A stretch of DNA of 64,000 nucleotides from Lucinisca nassula. Its lineage: Eukaryota; Mollusca; Bivalvia; Lucinida; Lucinidae. The DNA is taken from positions 64,068,406 to 64,132,405 of the forward strand of contig OY757010.1 in NCBI GenBank assembly GCA_963580285.1. The letters run 5' to 3'. Made by a program: the position numbers and the translations under genes. The first letter of the stretch is position 1. Each line of letters begins with the position of its first letter. The notes beneath the pieces were generated by a model that was not told the origin of the DNA, ran no database searches, and saw only the letters and a program-made list of their open reading frames with translations. Shown here in pieces: positions 23,824 through 34,253 of this stretch.

Positions 23824-24985
23824 CTTGAACTGGCAAGAAACTTGCCCAAGACATGATTCCACCTGATGGAGTGAGGGGTGAACTTTGCTGCAAAACTGTG
23901 AAGGGCTTTGTGCATTACTCATTGATAAGAGGTCACTTGTTGGTTGCACATTAGGCTGGATGGAGTTCTTATGCAGCTGGATGGAGTTCTTATGCAGACA
24001 TGGTATGAAAACTCTGAACAGTCATGGGGTGGCATTCCTGTTGTGGTCTACTATGGCGATGGCGTTTAGTTACAACCCGTCTTTGACTCTCCCGTCTACT
24101 CCCTGAACAACATCAAGCTGCCAGCGGCTTTGCATGGAGCACTTGTTTGGCAAGACTCCAAAGTGGTCATTGCTTTACAAACGATCATAAGACAAAATGA
24201 AAACCAGGCACAAATGAGAGCTGGCCTCGTGTCAATGAGAGAGCACAAAACCACTCAACCACAGGCCCAGTGGCTTCAGCAGTTCCAGTGGGACAATCTC
24301 AAGGCTGCATATGGTGACCAACTGTTACAAGACATGGATACAAATGACCTTTTTGTGCTCCAACTCATGCTGTAGAATGGAATCACAACAAAACCCGCTC
24401 CTGAAGGCGAAGGCGAATGAACCAATTGCAAAGGTGTCTACAGTGGACAAGGGCGTGCATGCAAAAAGCCACCAGTGACAAAGCCGGTGGTTTACAACAA
24501 ACTCTCTATTTGTGTATGGGTTCCAAAGTCATGTTGACCAGTAATCTTCATGTTCCGTTTGGTCTCTTCAATGGCTCCATTAGGAAAGTCATGGACTTTC
24601 TCTACTTCGAAAGATTCTTTACCCGATGTGGTAATGGCCGCATTAGACAAATACACGGGACATTTGGCAAATACACCGGCCTAGCATTTTTACCAGATCC
24701 TACAGTGGTGCCATTTATACCTTTCGAAAGAATAATTGACTGCTTCTGCTGTAAGCGGAAACAGATTCCACTTAGGCTTGGGTGGGGTTCTACTATCCAC
24801 CGGTGTCAGGGTATGCCCATTAGAAGAGGAGAAACCAATCGGCACATTGTTGTTGACCCAGGTACAAATAAGTTAGAGTCACAAAACCCTGATGCTCTGT
24901 TTGTAGCTCTCTCAAGAGCTAAAACTGTCGGAGGTCCAGGTGAACATCCAGACTTAAATTTGTCTTCTGTAACTTCAGTTAATCT
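23824..24985 (+). pseudogene. Helitron PIF1-type helicase, C-terminal part
   Basis: 23885-23960 encodes 'GLCALLIDKRSLVGC': motif II, where the expected Asp-Glu reads Asp-Lys. 24035-24060 gives 'VVYYGDGV' (motif III, damaged). From 24417 one frame carries 'PLRLGWGSTIHRCQGMPI' at residues 118-135 (motif V) and 'ALFVALSRAKTVGG' at residues 160-173 (motif VI). Stops at 24375 and 24419 and the DE-to-DK change abolish function. A 24-bp phrase 'ctggatggagttcttatgca' is duplicated at 23957-24000. The frame runs without a stop into the Penelope-like element near 24990. Confidence 0.85.
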
Positions 24986-24999
24986 CAAAGGAGCAGGCA

Positions 25000-25589
25000 A
25001 TACTAATGTTTTTGGGAGTAGTCTTCGTATAAGACTATCTCCTCTCAAATCGCCCATCCTTCGAAAATATACTAATCCGTGGAAAAGAAGTGGAATGTAT
25101 CCTAGTATTTCTAAGTGCAATGCCAAGAGGTGCAGATGTTGTTCGCATTTAAGCACTGCGTCTACCGTTACTTCATCTGTAAACGGTAGACGCTTCTCTG
25201 TAGTTAACATGTCTGATTTGACATGACAGTCTACAGATTTAATTTATCTAATTACTTGACGTGCTGCAAACTGTAATATGCAGTACGTCGGTCAAACTAA
25301 CCGCATGCTTAAAACTAGATTGAACGAGCATTATCTTAGAATGAGTAAGCCTAAGAAAACTAACACTTTCTTATACCGCCACTTTCGACGTACAGGTCAT
25401 TCTGTAAATAACATTGTTATACAACCAGTGGAAAAACTTTATTACGATGCAAATTCTACATCTGGATTCAAAATAATCAAAAGACATGAAGCTGAACTGA
25501 AATGGATTAAATTTTTACAGACCCCTTTTCCACTGGGATTTAATGACAACATTTATCATGAGGGTAATATTTCCAGAATGCCGGACTTT
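25000..25589 (+). CDS. GIY-YIG endonuclease domain with two in-frame UGA codons
   Basis: One frame runs from the Helitron through 25589 if two UGA codons (25224-25226, 25257-25259) are read through. It contains a cysteine cluster 'CNAKRCRCC', then 'DLIYLIT-UGA', 'CNMQYVGQTN' (Y-V-G as the YIG half), Arg in 'TRLNEH' and the Glu in 'RHEAELKWIKFL': the GIY-YIG nuclease order. Both UGAs sit where related Penelope nucleases have the Cys that precedes and follows the first strand ('LTC', 'LITC'). After 'ISRMPDF' the frame meets the inserted tail; beyond it the frame resumes in phase with 'DIFSLLECRKRRTRSHG'. I read it as a selenoprotein-type gene or, less likely, one hit twice by Cys-to-stop changes. 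Confidence 0.75.
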
Positions 25590-25895
25590 GTGGCCACGTA
25601 AAATCGATTTAAGCCCCCCAGTGGAAATCTTCCACTGACCGTTCCAAGGCGGCTCTTCTGTGGCGATTTATTTATGTTGTTGTTTGTTACTTACTGTGTG
25701 TATCACTTGTGTCTTTTAATTTTGGATGGCCATATGGCCATTTTGTGGGAAAGTAACTGTCCTTATGGCCTTCCTTTGTTTAGGTTTCCATTATGGTCTG
25801 GTCGCTTAATGTTTGTATTTCTTTCCCTTTGGTGTCTTTTATGGGTGGAGTAAGTTAATTGTATCAATTCCTGATCTTTGTTTTACTTCTACTTT
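25590..25895 (+). repeat. 5'-truncated Naiad 3' tail inserted in the linker
   Basis: Runs 'gtggccacgtaaaatcgatt' to 'ttttacttctacttt', about 306 bp, nearly identical to 28611-28916. Flanked by ACTTT on both sides, as a short duplication or microhomology. Its length is a multiple of three, and removing it joins 'ISRMPDF' to 'DIFSLLEC' in the same phase. Confidence 0.85.
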
Positions 25896-26011
25896 GATAT
25901 TTTCTCACTCCTGGAATGTCGAAAACGCAGAACTAGATCTCACGGCACCAGGAAAAATGGTAACTTTAAACGTAAATCACGTGCGTTTAAACGAAACAAT
26001 GCTAGACTGAA

Positions 26012-28360
26012 GTGACTGTCAATTATATTATTAAATCATGGACGCCACTCTATGCTTTCATTTTAAGTTCATTACCCGTTTCTGTTTTACGTCTTCTGGA
26101 CACCGAGGCGAATAAATTCTACGATAGTTCTCATCAGTTATATGATGCGGCTCTCTTAACTAGAGGCTATACTCAGCATACTCTCCGTCCTTACATTGAT
26201 TCTGAAATTAATGATAAACGCCATTTCTTCAAAATATCCTTCATTAATAAGGGTATGGATTTTATAGATTTGCCCAGTATCTTCCGTGAGAGATCGGTAC
26301 TTTCTTCCATTCCTGCTTATTTTCAAAATACTGAAACACCTATAATTTGCTATAAATATAACAAACCTGTTAGATCTATCATTTTTAATTTCAATAAACT
26401 TGTTTCAGATCTTGATATTGATACTAATACTCCTGATTCATGTGATTGTAAAAACTCAAATTATTGCTATCCTGCTGCTGGTCATGTAATTACTGGCAAT
26501 TTGAAAATTATTCCTGATTCTAGGATAAGGAATATAATTTCTAAAGGACCGAAATATCGGTTTCCTTCTAAAATTGATTTCAGTAAATGTAGAGATGAAA
26601 TCCCTGCTTCATTGAATGAATTCGGTAATCGATGGTGTAAGCGAGAGTATGTTGAGCATAAAGTCCTTAAGGACTGGAAACTTAGCATTTTTAAATTAGT
26701 GAATAAACGCATTTCTTTCTATTCTCAAAATACTAACTTATTACCTCCTAAGCCCAAGACGTCTTTACGTCATCTTAAACTAGGTATTCAAGAATTTCAT
26801 AAGAAGTTTGTTTTGGTCCCTGCAGACAAGGCCGCTAACAACGTCGTCGTTGTGTGACGGCTCCACTATGTTAACACGCTTAAGCAGGAGCTTGGTGGTA
26901 CTAAGGCATATGGACTTCAGCCTTTAGCTGAAGAGAGAGCTATAGTAGATAAACATGTTTGTCTTTCAGCCACCAAGTTTGCTGTGTGTGTTAACGAAGG
27001 CCAAGACAAGCTTCCTACGCTATACTGGTTACCAAAACTTCATAAAAAACCTTACAAAGCACGGTTTATTGCAAATTCTAGCTCTTGCACTACCACTGAA
27101 CTTTCTAAATTACTAACTTCCTGTCTTACTGCTATAAAAACGCATGTAATTAAACATTGTGATAAAGTCTTTGAAAGATCAAGAAGAAATCTGTTTTGGT
27201 CTATAAAAAATTCGAATGAGGTTTTAAATAAATTGAAATCTAGACATTTTCGTGCTTCTAGTCTGTCTACCTACGATTTTTCCACTCGTTACACTACACT
27301 TCCTCATAATCTTATAAAAGAAAAGTTTAATGATTTAATTGAATGGGCTTTTCACAGAGAAGATTCTCTCTATCTTGCATGTAATGTCAGAAATGCATTT
27401 TTCACTTCTAAAGAGCATAAGAATTATACACTTTGGTCATGTCAGAAAGTGTGTGATACCCTCACCTTTCTACTTGACAATATTTATATTAGATTCGGTA
27501 CTAGGTTATTTAGACAAATTGTGGGTATTCCGATGGGTACTAATTGCGCACCTCTTGTGGCTGATCTGTTCTTGTATTGTTATGAAAGAGACTTCATTTT
27601 GTCGCTTTCCATTGATAACCAATCTGAAATTATTGAAGCTTTTAGCTCTACTTCTAGATATCTAGATAATTTGTTAAATATTGATAATACCTATTTTGAC
27701 GCTTTGATCAGTCAGATTAACCCCCTAGAACTTCAGTTAAATAAAGCAAATTCTTCTGATACCGAGGCCCCGTTTTTGGATTTACATCTATCTATTGTAG
27801 ATGGATTTGTTTTGTGCAAAATTTATGATAAACGCGATGACTTTGATTTTGAGATTGTAAATTTTCCTTTTATGGATGGTGATGTTCCTCGTGCGCCATC
27901 CTATGGCGTTTATATTTCGCAATTAATTCGATTTGCTAGAGTGTGTAGTCATGTAACTGACTTCAACACTCGTAATAAATTATTAACGGCTAAACTCCTT
28001 AATCAGGGTTATCGGTACCATAAACTACGCAAAGCCTTTTCAAAATTTTAAAGACGAAATTCTGATTTAATTTCAAAATTCAATATTGGACTTAAATCTC
28101 TTCTGCAACAAGGTCTATCGGAACCCGAATTTTATGGTGACTTAGTATATAAATTCAGAAAAATATATAACCGCAATGACTTCAGCACGCAATTTCGTAA
28201 AATCATTCTTCGATATAAAAAGATTGGGCACAACATGGATATTATACGACAGACTGCATGCATGGTAGTTAACCCAATCACGGTTGGCAACTTTGCTTCC
28301 CTCTTTAATTGCACGCCGGTGGGTCAGGTCTCAGATTCTATGACGGCTCAAACGTAAAGG
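26012..28360 (+). CDS. Penelope-like reverse transcriptase with in-frame UGA
   Basis: The open phase runs from about 26006 to a TAA at 28049, then in the same phase to a TAA at 28358. N-terminal part: 'CDCKNSNYCYPAAGH' and 'IISKGPKYRF', the PLE-specific cysteine block. UGA at 26855-26857 follows 'ADKAANNVVVV'; the phase continues 'RLHYVNTLKQELGG'. RT motifs: 'YWLPKLHKKPYKARFIA', 'YDFSTRYTTLPH' (motif A Asp), 'VGIPMGTNCAPLVADLF', and 'SRYLDNLLNID', where the second catalytic Asp is Asn. 'AFSKF' then TAA interrupts the C-terminal region that copy 3 reads as 'AFSKFY'. The joint to the endonuclease needs a frameshift near 26006. So this copy is recently dead but its UGA is in a conserved Cys position. 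Confidence 0.85.
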
Positions 28361-28916
28361 CTTATTGAGAATTAGAGAGATAATGCTGGTTGGTGCCTGA
28401 TGCTCTGTCTCTGGTCGGGCTCATCGGAGTCTAACTGTTGGTTTTCTTTTGCTCCAGCATTTCAGTGGTTTCTTGCTGTCGAGTCCTCACCGTTGTCTCA
28501 TCTCTGTGGTTCTTTGATTTTTGTGTTGCACTGATGAGTTAGGAGGCCTTCATGCGGACTGAACAAATTATTTGTCTAAATCGCGACGGAAGTAAGGGCG
28601 AGGATTGTGGCCACGTAAAATCGATTTAAGCCCCCCAGTGGAAATCTTCCACTGACCGTTCCAAGGCGGCTCTTCTGTGGCGATTTATTTATGTTGTTGT
28701 TTGTTACTTACTGTGTGTATCACTTGTGTCTTTTAATTTTGGATGGCCATATGGCCATTTTGTGGGAAAGTAACTGTCCTTATGGCCTTCCTTTGTTTAG
28801 GTTTCCATTATGGTCTGGTCGCTTAATGTTTGTATTTCTTTTCCTTTGGTGTCTTTTATGGGTGGGTTAAGTTAATTGTATCAATTCCTGATCTTTGTTT
28901 TACTTCTACTTCGCAT
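28361..28916 (+). other. 3' UTR/tail of the Naiad-type element
   Basis: Non-coding tail with 'tgcctgatgctctgtctctg', 'gatgagttaggaggccttca', a C-tract before 'agtggaaatcttccactg' (a small hairpin) and the fixed end 'ttgttttacttctactt'. Segments of this tail are the source of the tail fragments across the window. A selenocysteine insertion element would be expected here; I did not find a convincing one by eye. Confidence 0.75.
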
Positions 28917-29344
28917 GGCATCCCCATGCACTTGTTAATGAAGATCGACTCTGTCATCGGGCCAATACACCAACATGGGCTCGACACCTTGAACTGGCTA
29001 GAGTACGTTTTCTATCTCAAAAGACAAAGGAAGTGTTTCAAATGTTTACACGTGTGATGTTTTTCAAATAATCATGTTGACATTGTTTAGGAATAGCATG
29101 GAATGCCGGATGTTTTGACTCTTGTCCAAGTCAGTCTCTTGTTTGCGTCTATTCTATGTTTTTGATGCATTCATAACTCACTGGGTAACTGTTTTCGTTC
29201 CTGTCATTTGGGTCGGTACATCAGCGGTTTTACGGCCGTAAATTCTTTCTACAGCATCACCTTAGTGGAGCCGTAAAACTTAATTGGCTACCATGAAAAC
29301 ACTTTTATACCTTCCAAAATCTACAAATTTGACATTGGCCCCCG
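28917..29344. other. No recognisable gene
   Basis: 28830-29057 is open but has no recognisable domain; the region looks like unrelated flanking DNA. Confidence 0.45.
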
Positions 29345-29615
29345 GCCACCGGGACTTGAAGAAATTGATGGGCTGCATGATGCTTCCACGCAGAGCTGAA
29401 ACCGACGCGCACACGAGTACTGGCAAACCGCTTAGGCAAGGCAGTGCGAGAAGGACCGCCCATGCATATGAACCCTATTGGTTTCATTGGGCGGCACGGC
29501 TTGAGATGTCATTTCATCTCAATGTCGGGTAAAATTCCCACAAAATTGGGAGCAACGTCTCCAAAAAGACATTTACAGTGTTGACGGGGACGTTAAACCT
29601 TAAATCAAACAAACA
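29345..29615 (+). repeat. SINE-like retroposon, sense orientation
   Basis: From 'ccccggccaccgggacttga' to 'ccttaaatcaaacaaacaaa', showing the CAAA tail at the 3' end. It lacks about 25 bp in the middle ('agaggatctaagcctgccc'). Confidence 0.8.
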
Positions 29616-30026
29616 AAAGAAATTTCACAAGTTATCCCTGCATTTTTGGTTGCATGAATGTATCAGAAAAACTCCAATGCACTTTTCTATTCATTCCCCA
29701 TCTGTTTGCATCTGTTTTGGGTGGGTGGCATGTCAGCTACTAACCCATCACACAACTGCACAAAAACAGCGGTCGGGTTCATCCCGAGAGCAAATACTTT
29801 CCCAGCACGGTTACACCCACTTTCATCTTCTGCAGTCAAACTTTCAGTCTGCTGGACAGTCATCAGTTTCCACAAATGTACAGCGTCAGTGAGTGTGCAC
29901 AGCAATGATCATTTGTTGCTACTTGAAACACAATGTCAGGCAAAATTACTTTAGTGTCAGCATTTATCAAGTACCTACACCTTATATCCATATCTATTAT
30001 TTGATGTTGTTGGGCTAGTGGAAATT
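29616..30026. other. No recognisable gene
   Basis: Overlapping short frames in both strands, no domain, no repeat recognised. Confidence 0.45.
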
Positions 30027-30086
30027 AAATAAAAATCAAAAATGAGTTCCTTTAAGAGCAATGAAAATATTTATAAGACAGAAGAT

Positions 30087-30132
30087 GGGTCATACTACGT
30101 AGTTTCGGCTAATAAAGCCTCATCAGTGACCC
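30087..30132 (-). ncRNA. Hammerhead ribozyme, type I
   Basis: Minus strand: stem I GGGTCA pairs perfectly with TGACCC. The core is CTGATGA, stem II GGCT/AGCC around 'ttatt', then GAAA. Stem III is the palindrome CTACGTAG with the A-U closing pair, and A is at position 17 for cleavage. 46 nt, no mismatch to the consensus core. Confidence 0.92.
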
Positions 30133-30469
30133 TGTAATGATCCGGCAACGAAAGCCAGAGGAAGCATACTGCAATTTTGCGAATTTCGATTAGGCAGTCG
30201 ATTCAAAGACTGATATAAATCAAAATGAGGTCCAAATAATTAAAAACCTGTCTAGAATTTGAGTCTAAACTAATAATTTATTTCTGATTTCTCAGAATAT
30301 TCACGCTGATCTCAAAGGACCAAAAGTAAAATATAAACTGCACTATGGTTGATGTACGGGGAGACTTTTTACGGCCGCCACACGGCACAACACCAGCTGC
30401 AGTGAAGGCAAATAAAAATCAAAAATGAGTTCCTTTAAGAGCAATGAAAATATTTATAAGAAAGAAGAT

Positions 30470-30515
30470 GGGTCATACTACGTAGTTTCGGCTAATAACG
30501 CCTCATCAGTGACCC
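30470..30515 (-). ncRNA. Hammerhead ribozyme, second monomer
   Basis: Same as 30087-30132, 383 bp downstream, with one change in stem II/loop (GGCG...AGCC instead of GGCT...AGCC), leaving three firm pairs. Core and stems I and III are unchanged. Confidence 0.9.
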
Positions 30516-30587
30516 TGTAATGATCCGGCCACGAAAGCCAGAGGAAGCATACTGCAATTTTGCGAATTTCGAACAGGCAGTCGATTC

Positions 30588-31082
30588 AAAGTAGAAGTAA
30601 AACAAAGATCAGGAATTGATACAATTAACTTACTCCACCCATAAAAGACACCAAAGGGAAAGAACTACAAACATTAAGCGACCAGACCATAATGGAAACC
30701 TAAACAAAGGAAGGCCATAAGGACAGTTACTTTCCCACAAAATGGCCATATGGCCATCCAAAATTAAAAGTCACAAGTGATACACACAGTAAGCAACAAA
30801 CAACAACATAAATAAATCGCCACAGAAGAGCCGCCTTGGAACGGTCAGTGGAAGATTTCCACTGAGTGGGGGGGGGGGGGGGGGGGCTTAAATCGATTTT
30901 ACGTGGCCACAATCCTCGCCCTTACTTCTGTCGCGATTTAGACAAATAATTTGTTCAGTCCGCATGAAGGCCTCCTAACTCATCAGTGCAACATCTCCGT
31001 GAACACAAAAATCAAAGAACCACAGAGGTGAGACAACGGTGAGGACTCGACAGCAAGAAACCACTGAAATGTTGGAGCAAAA
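30588..31082 (-). repeat. 5'-truncated Naiad tail inserted in a retrozyme
   Basis: Minus-strand copy of 28425-28916, beginning at the fixed 3' end ('gtagaagtaaaacaaagatc'). It contains a run of 19 G at 30868-30886 where copy 1 has 6 C. The intact monomer at 30190-30215 shows the empty site 'gattcaaagactgatata', so the insertion is exact with at most 4 bp (AAAG) of duplication or microhomology. Confidence 0.9.
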
Positions 31083-31140
31083 GACTGATATAAATCAAAA
31101 TGAGGTCCAAATAATTAAAAACCTGTCTAGAATTTACATT

Positions 31141-32662
31141 TTAAACTTTCAGTTTGAGTTTTTAACAATACCAGGGAAACAACTATGATATTCTATTTTA
31201 TCAATCCTGATTATCTATGTTCGGATGTAAACAAATCATGATCATAGTCAACTAGAAGCTTATTAAATCAATACACCTGCTTACGTTATTACGGATCAGC
31301 TGTTTTGCAGCGAGTGATCCCGGCCAGGGTCAATGATGACAGATCAGCCGGTTCATCGCAACGTTTTGAGCAGAAACCAATGTATGTCAGCCAACTCATT
31401 CTCATTTTAAATGCATTCACAATTTGTGGGACATTCTTACCAATTCCAGTTCAAAAGACTGTGAAAAGCAATTTTTGATCACACCTTGCTGCCTTCGTGT
31501 CCTGCGCATGCAAGCGCGTATTAATATCAAATACAATTTACACTATTTTTTATTAGATGCCAATTTGTTGAAAAAGTCAGGGAACTACATGTGTTTTTTC
31601 CTGGAACCATTTTGGCAGCCGTGATGCGGTTTGGATATTTCATTGGCAAGGGACAAAACCGCGTTTCTGACTTTACAGTGTCAATGCAAGATTTGCATCT
31701 CTTACTATTGTTTATATAACAAAAACAAAAACATTCAACTGAAAATGTATATTTCAAGAATGCTAAAGGCAATCGATTAAATAAAAATCAATGCAAAAAA
31801 AATATAACACTCCATTTATTTATCAATGAAAGCATTATTCTTCTGGGTACTCACTTGAACCTTTTCTGCGAGACAGTTCAAATGACTATCCGAAACGTAT
31901 GTTATGTTTCAGTTGAGAAATAAGGACCCTTGGCCTTAAATTATCACCAAATACCCACTCCTATCCAGAACTAAGGTTAGTGCATACTGGATAGCTTTAT
32001 TATAACAGGTGATAAATTCCAAATTTATATTATGATCATATGACAATCAGAAACTTACATTTGTGCTCATTTCATTTGACATTTATCAAAGCCAACAAAG
32101 ACTTGTTTCCTATATGTCAGATGAAATGACCACGAGTTTAATATCTCCTCTCATACTATGATATATAAAAAATATGCAGCTTTCTACATCAATTTTACTT
32201 GCAGTCAGGTAACCATTTACATTTCCAGATACATTTCATTCAGTCAAAATATAACGGGTATGGTGTCAACAGCTGAAAACATTCCCTTGTTTTGGTTTGA
32301 CAGCCCAAGGCTGGAATAGTCTTGAACCCGGCGCTTCAATGTAGGCAACTGTATTCCCATGTACTACTGCTTTTTTACACTGTTTGTACAATTCCTCCAT
32401 ACACATACCATATAAATTCACTCAGGGGTATGTGCTTCTTTCTTCTTTGCAAAAAACAAAATGTAAGCTATAACTATGGGAAAGCAGTAAGCACGCATAC
32501 AGTGTGCACATTGCTGTGTAAGTTATATAGTGTTTGGCATGTCTGCTACCAACCGATTTCTATTCTTTATACAGCTACTTTATACTACTCACAATAGCTT
32601 CTGCCATCCTCTATATTCTTGCATGCAAAAATAGTACGTAATGTAGTAATACTTTCTTCAAC
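31141..32662. other. No recognisable gene
   Basis: AT-rich sequence with scattered short frames. No domain, no clear repeat ends. Confidence 0.45.
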
Positions 32663-33361
32663 ATGGATGATGTACAATTGTTAATCTGCACGGAATCACG
32701 AGTAGGGGAGGGGGAATTGAAGAAGTTCATAGAAACAAATAAGCTATTTGGAAAGGCCACTGTTCAGGCCATTGTACAGAGTGGGGGAAACCTTCAAAAT
32801 ATTATAAATTCAATGAAAAGGAAAGTAAATACAATTCAAACTGCACATTCTGGTTCTTTTTGTGTCGTTCTTGTGGCAGGTATATGCAGTTTTACACAGA
32901 AATACAACATGCCCAATGATTAGTTTCAGGTTGTTTACCATCATAATCCCAATAACATAGAGGAAATAAAAAATGTCTCAGCTCAATCTATCACTATATG
33001 GGTGTTACGTTCAAGACTGTGCATATACCGTTCTCCAGTCTGGCTGCATCTAAGGCTTGCCGAAGAAACAGTTATGTCGGATGATGAAATCTCCATTCAG
33101 CAGCTATTACTGGAGGAGGATATATGCACAGTCAATAGGCACATTAACAGCCTGAATGAAAGGTATTTGAGTAGTGTACGGTGGGACCGTAACCTGTTAC
33201 TATGTAAACATAAGGTGCGGGGCCCAAAGCCCAATAGAAGGAAAATTTCTCATATTGCACAACTTATCGTACAACAACCTTTATGATGGAGTGCATCCCA
33301 ATAAAGAAGAAGGTAGAAAATGGTTTACATTTCTCTGTAGTTCTATTAAACAAGACCTATA
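32663..33361 (+). pseudogene. SGNH/GDSL hydrolase-like fragment
   Basis: A frame at 32663-32923 encodes 'VQAIVQSGGNLQNIINSMKR' and 'CVVLVAGICSFTQKYN'. After a stop, 33065-33286 gives 'DDEISIQQLLLEEDICTVNR'. A third frame, 33230-33361, gives 'NNLYDGVHPNKEEGRKWFTF', where D-G-V-H-P resembles the C-terminal Asp-His block of SGNH hydrolases. Similar domains occur in some retrotransposons (for example Ngaro-type) and in unassigned invertebrate repeats. The nucleophile Ser block is not seen, and two frame changes make it non-functional. Assignment tentative. Confidence 0.4.
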
Positions 33362-33556
33362 GGAGTTGGTGGTGCACTCCCGCGAGGTTGCCAGTACTGA
33401 CACTTAGAGCTTCAAAAGAATTAAGTAGACTTAAAACATGTATAGTGTAGTTCTATTAAACAAGACCTATAGGAGTTGGTGGTGCACTCCCACGAGGTTG
33501 CCTGTACTGACACTTAGGGCTTCAAAAATTAACTAGACTGAATACATGTATAGTTC
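33338..33556 (+). repeat. 110-bp tandem duplication
   Basis: 'tagttctattaaacaagacc' to 'catgtatagtg' is repeated at 33448 with about ten differences. The first copy contains the end of the SGNH-like frame, so that frame's stop region is duplicated. Confidence 0.85.
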
Positions 33557-33912
33557 CTTCCTTTATTGTACAACTGTTTGTGTGCTGTATAGCATATAGC
33601 TCTATATATAGAGTTGGCATTTGCTGACACTCAGTTATTGCTCATTAATTGTTTCCTCATTTCAAAATAAAAACAACATGTCCTGTGGGTGCTCATTTGA
33701 ACCTGATGGGTGAGTCGATTAACATAAACACCAATATACTTTCTCAGTGACAAATAAGACAACTAAATATCCTTCAGTGATCAACAAATACCAACCCTTA
33801 TCATGAACTATAACTAGTGAAAAATATATAGAAATTGTTAACAGGCTACAAATTGTCCTTTATCTATTTGTTACATTTACCACCACTGCTCCTATAAGCA
33901 CCCAAATGTCGT
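33557..33912. other. No recognisable gene
   Basis: Non-coding; nothing recognised. Confidence 0.45.
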
Positions 33913-33992
33913 AATATGTTCTTTAAAGGGTTATCCTTTGGAAGCAAGGAATACACCACAGAACTGAAAAATATGCGGTGTATATGTTTTCT

Positions 33993-34038
33993 GGGCCAGA
34001 CTAGCTAGTTTCGGCCAATTAGGCCTCATCAGTGACCC
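33993..34038 (-). ncRNA. Hammerhead ribozyme, type I
   Basis: Minus strand: stem I GGGTCA with TGGCCC (six pairs, one G-U), CTGATGA, stem II GGCC/GGCC around 'taatt', GAAA, palindromic stem III CTAGCTAG, C17. All core bases present. Confidence 0.92.
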
Positions 34039-34253
34039 TCAGATATTTTCAAAATTCAACAATGGAATCAATGATCCCAAAGGATAAGAAAATATAATCT
34101 ACACTATGATGTAGGGCAGGGAGACGTTTTACCGCCGCCACACATTCCCACACACCAGCTGTAGTGAAGTTAAATATGTTCTTTAAAGGGTTATCCTTTG
34201 AAAAGCAAGGAATACACTACAGAACTGAAAAATATGTAGTGTATACGTTTTCT

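Larger units (their letters stand above)
24990..28916 (+). mobile_element. Naiad-type Penelope-like retroelement, copy 1
   Basis: Order: GIY-YIG endonuclease (25000-25589), basic linker (25896-26012), RT (26012-28360), then a ~555-bp 3' tail ending 'ttttacttctactt' at 28916. Canonical Penelope elements have the endonuclease after the RT. I recall that the Naiad clade has it in front, which is the order here. The 3' end is fixed by many truncated copies ending at the same base. The 5' limit is unclear because the frame is continuous with the Helitron helicase. A tail fragment of the same family is inserted at 25590-25895. Confidence 0.8.
30027..31140 (-). repeat. Retrozyme tandem pair, 383-bp family, split by a Naiad tail
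   Basis: Monomer 1 is 30027-30409. A second copy begins at 30410 in the same direction, giving a period of 383 bp. Each monomer carries a hammerhead on the minus strand, the block 'acggccgccacacggcacaa' and 'aaccatagtgcagtttatat' (minus). The second copy is broken after 'gattcaaag' at 30587 by a minus-strand Naiad tail and resumes at 31083 with 'actgatataaatcaaaatga'. It fades after about 31139. Head-to-tail copies with ribozymes are what an RNA-circle replicon leaves when multimeric cDNA integrates. Confidence 0.85.

Noticed and set aside
28534..28570. 'cactgatgag' in the Naiad tail as a further hammerhead ribozyme
   Set aside because: CTGATGA is present, but no CGAAAC follows at stem II distance and no palindromic stem III or matching stem I can be drawn.
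28361..28916. A definite SECIS element in the Naiad tail
   Set aside because: The only ATGA and the few TGA...GA combinations did not give a convincing kink-turn with an AA loop by eye; left as a check.
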